Of a stretch of 64,000 nucleotides of DNA, positions 59,573-64,000 are shown piece by piece; the first letter of the stretch is position 1, and every line of letters begins with the position of its first letter. Source of the DNA: an uncultured Clostridia bacterium. GTDB taxonomy: Bacteria; Bacillota; Clostridia; Saccharofermentanales; Saccharofermentanaceae. A model generated the notes under the pieces. The model saw only the letters and a program-made list of their open reading frames with translations. It searched no databases and was not told the origin of the DNA. A program made the position numbers and the translations under genes. Where the stretch lies: assembly GCA_947303255.1 (NCBI GenBank), contig CAMYXL010000006.1, positions 1 through 64,000 of the forward strand, written 5' to 3'.

Positions 59573-59744
59573 TTCGGCAATGGTGTCGGTTCTCTTTTTG
59601 TTCAGAATAGTCTGACTAGTTTTCACTATGACATATGCTTAAATACTACAATTTATTAAGACACTTTCGTATTGATGAAATACTGTTTTCTGTTTGCAGA
59701 AGCCGTCCGCTCCCTCGGGCGGCTTCACCCATGTAAGGAAAAAA

Positions 59745-59768
59745 AAGACCGCTCACATGAGCGGTCTT
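59745..59768 (-). terminator. glnS terminator
   Basis: AAGACCGCTCA-ca-TGAGCGGTCTT with A tract on plus (U tract on minus). Confidence 0.85.
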
Positions 59769-59789
59769 ATCTTATGCTTAATAACTTGA

Positions 59790-61454
59790 TCAGTTTCCCG
59801 GTTTGTAGCTGTCCTTAAGGGAAACGGCTCTGTTAAATACGAGATTATCAGATGTGAAATCCTTGTTGTCTGCGCAAAAGTATCCGAGTCTTAAGAACTG
59901 GAATCTGTCTTCCGGCTTAGCGTTCTTCAAGGAAGCTTCAACCTTAGCACCCTTAACGATCTCGAGTGAATCCGGATTGATGAAGTCGAGATAGTTACAA
60001 TCAGCAAGGTCAGGAGCTTCTACAGTGAAGAGTCTGTCATAAAGACGGATCTCAGCATCAAGAGCTGTAGCAGCATCTACCCAGTGGATAGTTGACTTGA
60101 TCTTTCTTCCGTCAGCTGTGTTTCCGCCTCTTGATTCTTCATCGAAAGTAGCATGTACAGCGATAACGTTACCGTCAGCATCTTTGTCACAGCCTACACA
60201 CTTAACAACGTAAGCACTCTTAAGACGGACTTCATTACCAGGGAACAAACGGAAATATTTCTTCTCAGGTACTTCCATGAAATCTTCAGCTTCGATCCAA
60301 AGTTCTCTGGAGAATGTGATCTCACGCTTTCCTGTCTCTGGCTTTTCAGGATTGTTCTCAACTTCGAAAGTCTCACTCTTTCCCTCAGGGTAGTTATCAA
60401 GAATGAGCTTAACAGGATGAACAACACCCATTACACGCTGAGCGTTTGTATTAAGATCTTCACGCAGGCAGTACTCGAGGAATGCGAAATCAACAACAGC
60501 ATTAACCTTGGATACGCCGTTACGTGCGTGGAAGGCACGGATAGACTCAGGTGTATAACCTCTACGGCGAAGTCCGCACAAAGTAGGCATACGAGGATCG
60601 TCCCAGCCTGCAACAAGACCTGACTCAACGAGGTTTCTGAGCTTACGCTTACTTAATACAGTATGTGTGATACCAAGTCTTGCGAACTCGATCTGACGTG
60701 GCTTGCAAGGAACGGATACATTATTGATTACCCAATCATAAAGAGGTCTGTGTGCCTCGAACTCGAGGGAACAGAGGGAGTGGGTGATACCCTCAAGAGC
60801 ATCCTCGATAGGATGAGCGAAGTCATACATCGGATAGATACACCACTTATTACCCTGACGGTGGTGTGGAATCCTGTTGATACGATAGATAACAGGGTCT
60901 CTCATGTTGAAGTTACCTGAAGCCAGGTCGATCTTAGCACGAAGTGTAAGCTTACCGTCCTCGAACTCTCCGTTCTTCATTCTCTCGAAAAGGTCCAGAC
61001 TCTCTTCGATAGGACGATCACGGAACGGGCTCTGTGCAGGTGTTGTCGTATCACCACGCATATCTTTCATCTGCTCAGGTGTGAGCTCACAAACATAAGC
61101 CAAGCCCTTCTTGATGAGTTCAACTGCGTACTCGTACATCTTGTCGAAGTAATCAGATGCATAGAAGAATCTGTCGTCCCAGTCGTGACCGAGCCAGTGG
61201 ATGTCTTCCTTAATAGCATCTACGTATTCTTCGTCTTCCTTTGTAGGGTTTGTATCATCCATACGAAGGTTACAAAGTCCGCCGTATTTCTCGGCTGTAC
61301 CAAAGTCGATCTCGAGAGCCTTTGCATGACCGATATGGAGATATCCGTTCGGCTCAGGAGGGAAACGGGTGTGTACTTTCTGTCCGTAACAACGTCCGCC
61401 TTCCTTAAGCTCTTCGTCTATGATTTCATGAATAAAATGCTTATATTCTTCCAT
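59790..61454 (-). CDS. glnS: glutaminyl-tRNA synthetase
   Basis: RFPPEPNGYLHIGHAKALEIDFG; WDDPRMPTLCGLRRRGYTPESIR; VLSKRKL. Confidence 0.96.
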   Translation of the reverse strand: MEEYKHFIHEIIDEELKEGGRCYGQKVHTRFPPEPNGYLHIGHAKALEIDFGTAEKYGGLCNLRMDDTNPTKEDEEYVDAIKEDIHWLGHDWDDRFFYASDYFDKMYEYAVELIKKGLAYVCELTPEQMKDMRGDTTTPAQSPFRDRPIEESLDLFERMKNGEFEDGKLTLRAKIDLASGNFNMRDPVIYRINRIPHHRQGNKWCIYPMYDFAHPIEDALEGITHSLCSLEFEAHRPLYDWVINNVSVPCKPRQIEFARLGITHTVLSKRKLRNLVESGLVAGWDDPRMPTLCGLRRRGYTPESIRAFHARNGVSKVNAVVDFAFLEYCLREDLNTNAQRVMGVVHPVKLILDNYPEGKSETFEVENNPEKPETGKREITFSRELWIEAEDFMEVPEKKYFRLFPGNEVRLKSAYVVKCVGCDKDADGNVIAVHATFDEESRGGNTADGRKIKSTIHWVDAATALDAEIRLYDRLFTVEAPDLADCNYLDFINPDSLEIVKGAKVEASLKNAKPEDRFQFLRLGYFCADNKDFTSDNLVFNRAVSLKDSYKPGN

Positions 61455-61457
61455 AAC

Positions 61458-62921
61458 TTAACTCCTCATAAGTCTTTCAAGTCCGATGTTGATCCTTCTA
61501 AGTGATTCGTCTTTACCGAGAAGGATAAGTACCTCAGCGCATCCTCCAGGTGTAACTGCAACTCCTGCAGCAGCGATTCTTACAGGCCACATTACAAGTG
61601 CGTTCTTCATCTCGTGCTCAGTAGCATATCCGGTAAGAAGTTCGCTTATTGCTTCTCTTGTCCAGTCGCATTGCTGGAGCTTAGGAACGATGTCCGTAAG
61701 GATAGCCTTGGATGAATCAAGAGTTGATTTACTTTTCTTATGCTCGAAAAGGCTTAAGTCAAAGTCCTCAAACTTTGTAAGGAACTCGAGCTTTTCAGGA
61801 AGCTGAGTAAATCTTGTAATACGAGGCTTCAAGATCTCCTCGAGCATAGCGTAGTTTGCTTCACCGATACCAAGCTGATCAAAGAACGGCTTAGCATGAG
61901 AGATAAATTCATCAAAACTCATATTTTTGATGTGCTCGGCATTGACCCACTCAAGCTTATCGTAATCGAAAACACTAGGGGACTTGGAGATGCCCTTAGG
62001 ATCGAAGTTCTTGATAAGCTCTTCCATCGTAAAGATCTCCTGGTTGTCAGATGGAGCCCATCCCAAAAGTGCGATGTAGTTGATGATCGCCTCAGGAAGG
62101 AAACCGTCATTTACGAGATCCATAAAGCCTGTGCTTCCGTGTCTCTTGGAAAGCTTGGAGATTACTTCGTTGCCTTCCTCGTCTACGGATTTACCCATGA
62201 TGAGCGGAAGATGCATGTATGTCGGGATCTCCCATCCGAAAGCCTCGTACAGAGCATTGTACTTAGGTGTTGAAGAAAGATACTCAGATCCTCTAACAAC
62301 GTGTGTGATACCCATGAGATGATCATCGATAACGTTAGCGAAGTTGTAAGTAGGGAAGCCGTCAGCCTTCAAGAGAACCTGGTCATCCATATCCTCGTTA
62401 GGAATGGAGATCTCACCGTAAACCAGGTCAGTATATGTGGAAACGCCTGTAAGAGGCATCTTCTGTCTGATAACGTAAGGTGTGCCCGCATCGAGATTCT
62501 TCTGGATCTCTTCAGCTGAGAGGTCACGGCAGTGACGGTCATAACCTGACTCGCTCTGCTCACGAAGTGCCTCGAGACGCTCCTTTGAGCAGAAGCATCT
62601 GTATGCTTTGCCCTCGTTAACGAGCTGCTCGGCATATGGCTTATATAATCCGAGTCTCTCACTTTGTACGTAAGGACCGAAATCACCGCCGATGTCCGGA
62701 CCTTCGTCATGTGTAAGGCCTGCGAGCTTCAAAGTATCATATATAACTTGTGTTGCACCTTCGACATAACGTTCTTGGTCTGTATCCTCGATCCTGAGGA
62801 CGAAAGTACCGTCTTCATGTTTTGCCGTCAAGAACTCATAAAGAGCTGTTCTCAGATTGCCTACATGCATGAATCCTGTAGGACTTGGTGCAAATCTTGT
62901 TCTGATCTTCATATGAATCAC
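61458..62921 (-). CDS. gltX: glutamyl-tRNA synthetase
   Basis: RFAPSPTGFMHVGNLRTALYEFL; ISKLSKRHGSTGFMDLVNDGFLPEA. Confidence 0.96.
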   Translation of the reverse strand: MIHMKIRTRFAPSPTGFMHVGNLRTALYEFLTAKHEDGTFVLRIEDTDQERYVEGATQVIYDTLKLAGLTHDEGPDIGGDFGPYVQSERLGLYKPYAEQLVNEGKAYRCFCSKERLEALREQSESGYDRHCRDLSAEEIQKNLDAGTPYVIRQKMPLTGVSTYTDLVYGEISIPNEDMDDQVLLKADGFPTYNFANVIDDHLMGITHVVRGSEYLSSTPKYNALYEAFGWEIPTYMHLPLIMGKSVDEEGNEVISKLSKRHGSTGFMDLVNDGFLPEAIINYIALLGWAPSDNQEIFTMEELIKNFDPKGISKSPSVFDYDKLEWVNAEHIKNMSFDEFISHAKPFFDQLGIGEANYAMLEEILKPRITRFTQLPEKLEFLTKFEDFDLSLFEHKKSKSTLDSSKAILTDIVPKLQQCDWTREAISELLTGYATEHEMKNALVMWPVRIAAAGVAVTPGGCAEVLILLGKDESLRRINIGLERLMRS

Positions 62922-62994
62922 CTATATTATTAATAATAAAATACGAACTGTATTCTACCATAAAAAAATATTTTTAGTGGTATAATTCAAAAGT

Positions 62995-64000
62995 ATGGAT
63001 AAATTGGAAATCAACAGACCTGCAGATTACTACTGCGGCAACGGTATTGCTTTTGAAGTCGTTGCTCCTTTTATTGTGCGTAAATCAGGTGAGAATACCC
63101 CTAAGATCATTATATGTTCCGATAGGGAAGTAAGCGGATATTACTATAACCGCTTTGAGGAGCAGTTCTTAAAGCTCGGCATTAAGCCGGTTCTCGTTTC
63201 TGTAGATGCAAGAACCAAGAACAAGGGACTTGTTTCTGCCGATCAGCTTTTCAAGGCACTTGTTGATTTTGATTTCAGATCAGAAGATTGGCTTATCGCA
63301 TTAGGCGGTGGCGGTGTTATTGACATCTGCGGATTTGTAGCGGCTGTATTTAACGGCGGTATCAATCTTCTTGCCGTACCTACAACTCTTAACTCCATGA
63401 TAGAAAGCGTTCTTTCTTCCAAAGCCTACCTTAATTCTTCAGGCCACAAAAACGAGATCTCTGTTGAGATCACGCCTTCCGTTTCCATCTTGGATCCTTT
63501 GTTTCTTAATACTGTTCCGCCTAAGGTCAGATCCAACGGTTATGCTTCCGTTATAAGACTTGCGCTTCTTTATGATCTTGATCTTCTGACAGGTATCGAA
63601 GGCAAAAAGGATTTCAGAGTTTTCGTAAACGATCTTTATAAGGCCAGGGTAGCGATTGAGGATAAAGATCCGCTTTTATTGACCCTTGGAGATGAGCTTG
63701 CTCTAAGTATCGAAAACTATTTCAGATTTATGAATTATTCCGAAGGTGAAGCACTTGCACTCAGTCTGCTCGCATCTGTAAAAGAGTCCAAGCGTGAGCC
63801 TTTGAAAAAGATATATGCGGCTTTGGGACTTCCTGTTAAACTTGAAGGCTGTACCGAGAAGATGATCGTAAAGACTCTTAATGATCAGTTTGAGCATAAG
63901 GGTTCAGTAAAGATCAAGATGGTAGACCTTGACGGCGGGAAATGGAATGTTTTCGAGTATGATATCGAAGATGCGATGAAGGTCCTTCAGAGCCGACTTA
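62995..64000 (+). CDS. 3-dehydroquinate synthase-like protein, divergent, 3' truncated by window edge
   Basis: Open frame from ATG 62995 to window end (not in track): MDKLEINRPADYYCGNG...LIALGGGGVIDICGFVAAVFNGGINLLAVPTTLNSM. Confidence 0.8.
   Translation, partial: MDKLEINRPADYYCGNGIAFEVVAPFIVRKSGENTPKIIICSDREVSGYYYNRFEEQFLKLGIKPVLVSVDARTKNKGLVSADQLFKALVDFDFRSEDWLIALGGGGVIDICGFVAAVFNGGINLLAVPTTLNSMIESVLSSKAYLNSSGHKNEISVEITPSVSILDPLFLNTVPPKVRSNGYASVIRLALLYDLDLLTGIEGKKDFRVFVNDLYKARVAIEDKDPLLLTLGDELALSIENYFRFMNYSEGEALALSLLASVKESKREPLKKIYAALGLPVKLEGCTEKMIVKTLNDQFEHKGSVKIKMVDLDGGKWNVFEYDIEDAMKVLQSRL

Noticed and set aside
59371-59790. 6S RNA, SRP RNA, RNase P or tmRNA in the trkH-glnS gap
   Set aside because: Signature sequences (GGAAGCAG of SRP, GAGGAAAGTCC of RNase P, tmRNA acceptor) are not present; left as an unassigned ncRNA candidate.
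62922-62994. T-box riboswitch upstream of gltX-glnS
   Set aside because: Only about 70 nt separate gltX from the divergent gene; too short and no T-box sequence or terminator seen.
1-64000. tRNA/rRNA genes
   Set aside because: No GGTTCRANYCC T-arm with a matching acceptor stem and no rRNA-like stretch was noticed; a tRNAscan run would be decisive.

Overview
The window is a 64 kb chromosomal segment of a Clostridia-like Firmicute (Gram-positive housekeeping gene order, PolC, IspH-S1 fusion). No rRNA, tRNA, IS element, prophage or CRISPR array was recognised. From start to end: type-2-like ileS (5' truncated), M50 protease, scpA-scpB, RpiR regulator, HutP-like protein, cmk, ispH-rpsA fusion, a secreted DUF4214/metallopeptidase protein, SH3-NlpC/P60 protein, MutS-family ATPase, AraC regulator, M20 dipeptidase, MATE transporter, an ECF sigma factor fused to a TM/extracytoplasmic region, rpsB-tsf, lipoprotein GH9 cellulase, then a long co-directional run pyrH-frr-uppS-cdsA-dxr-rseP-ispG-polC-priA-def-fmt-rsmB-rlmN-stp-prkC-rsgA-rpe-thiN. 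After that come an aminotransferase, bcp, an SDR, infC-rpmI-rplT, a large surface protein with a 40-aa peptide gene behind it, an SpoU methyltransferase, two trkA genes and trkH, glnS-gltX, and a divergent aroB-like gene that runs off the end and is missing from the ORF track. The strongest leads are: (1) PolC whose embedded DEDD proofreading exonuclease has lost its catalytic motifs (DxE to AxK; ExoII D to A; no HxAxxD); (2) an AroB-like protein lacking the zinc-ligand motifs; (3) a membrane-tethered sigma factor with a translationally coupled small ORF; (4) two candidate standalone ncRNAs (about 13.02-13.18 kb on -, 59.40-59.57 kb on +); (5) a 40-aa peptide gene behind the surface protein; (6) a HutP-like protein lacking the metal/histidine-binding His residues; (7) several genes with a -10 box directly upstream of the ATG and no Shine-Dalgarno (leaderless candidates). 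All assignments come from reading the sequence and family knowledge; no searches were run.
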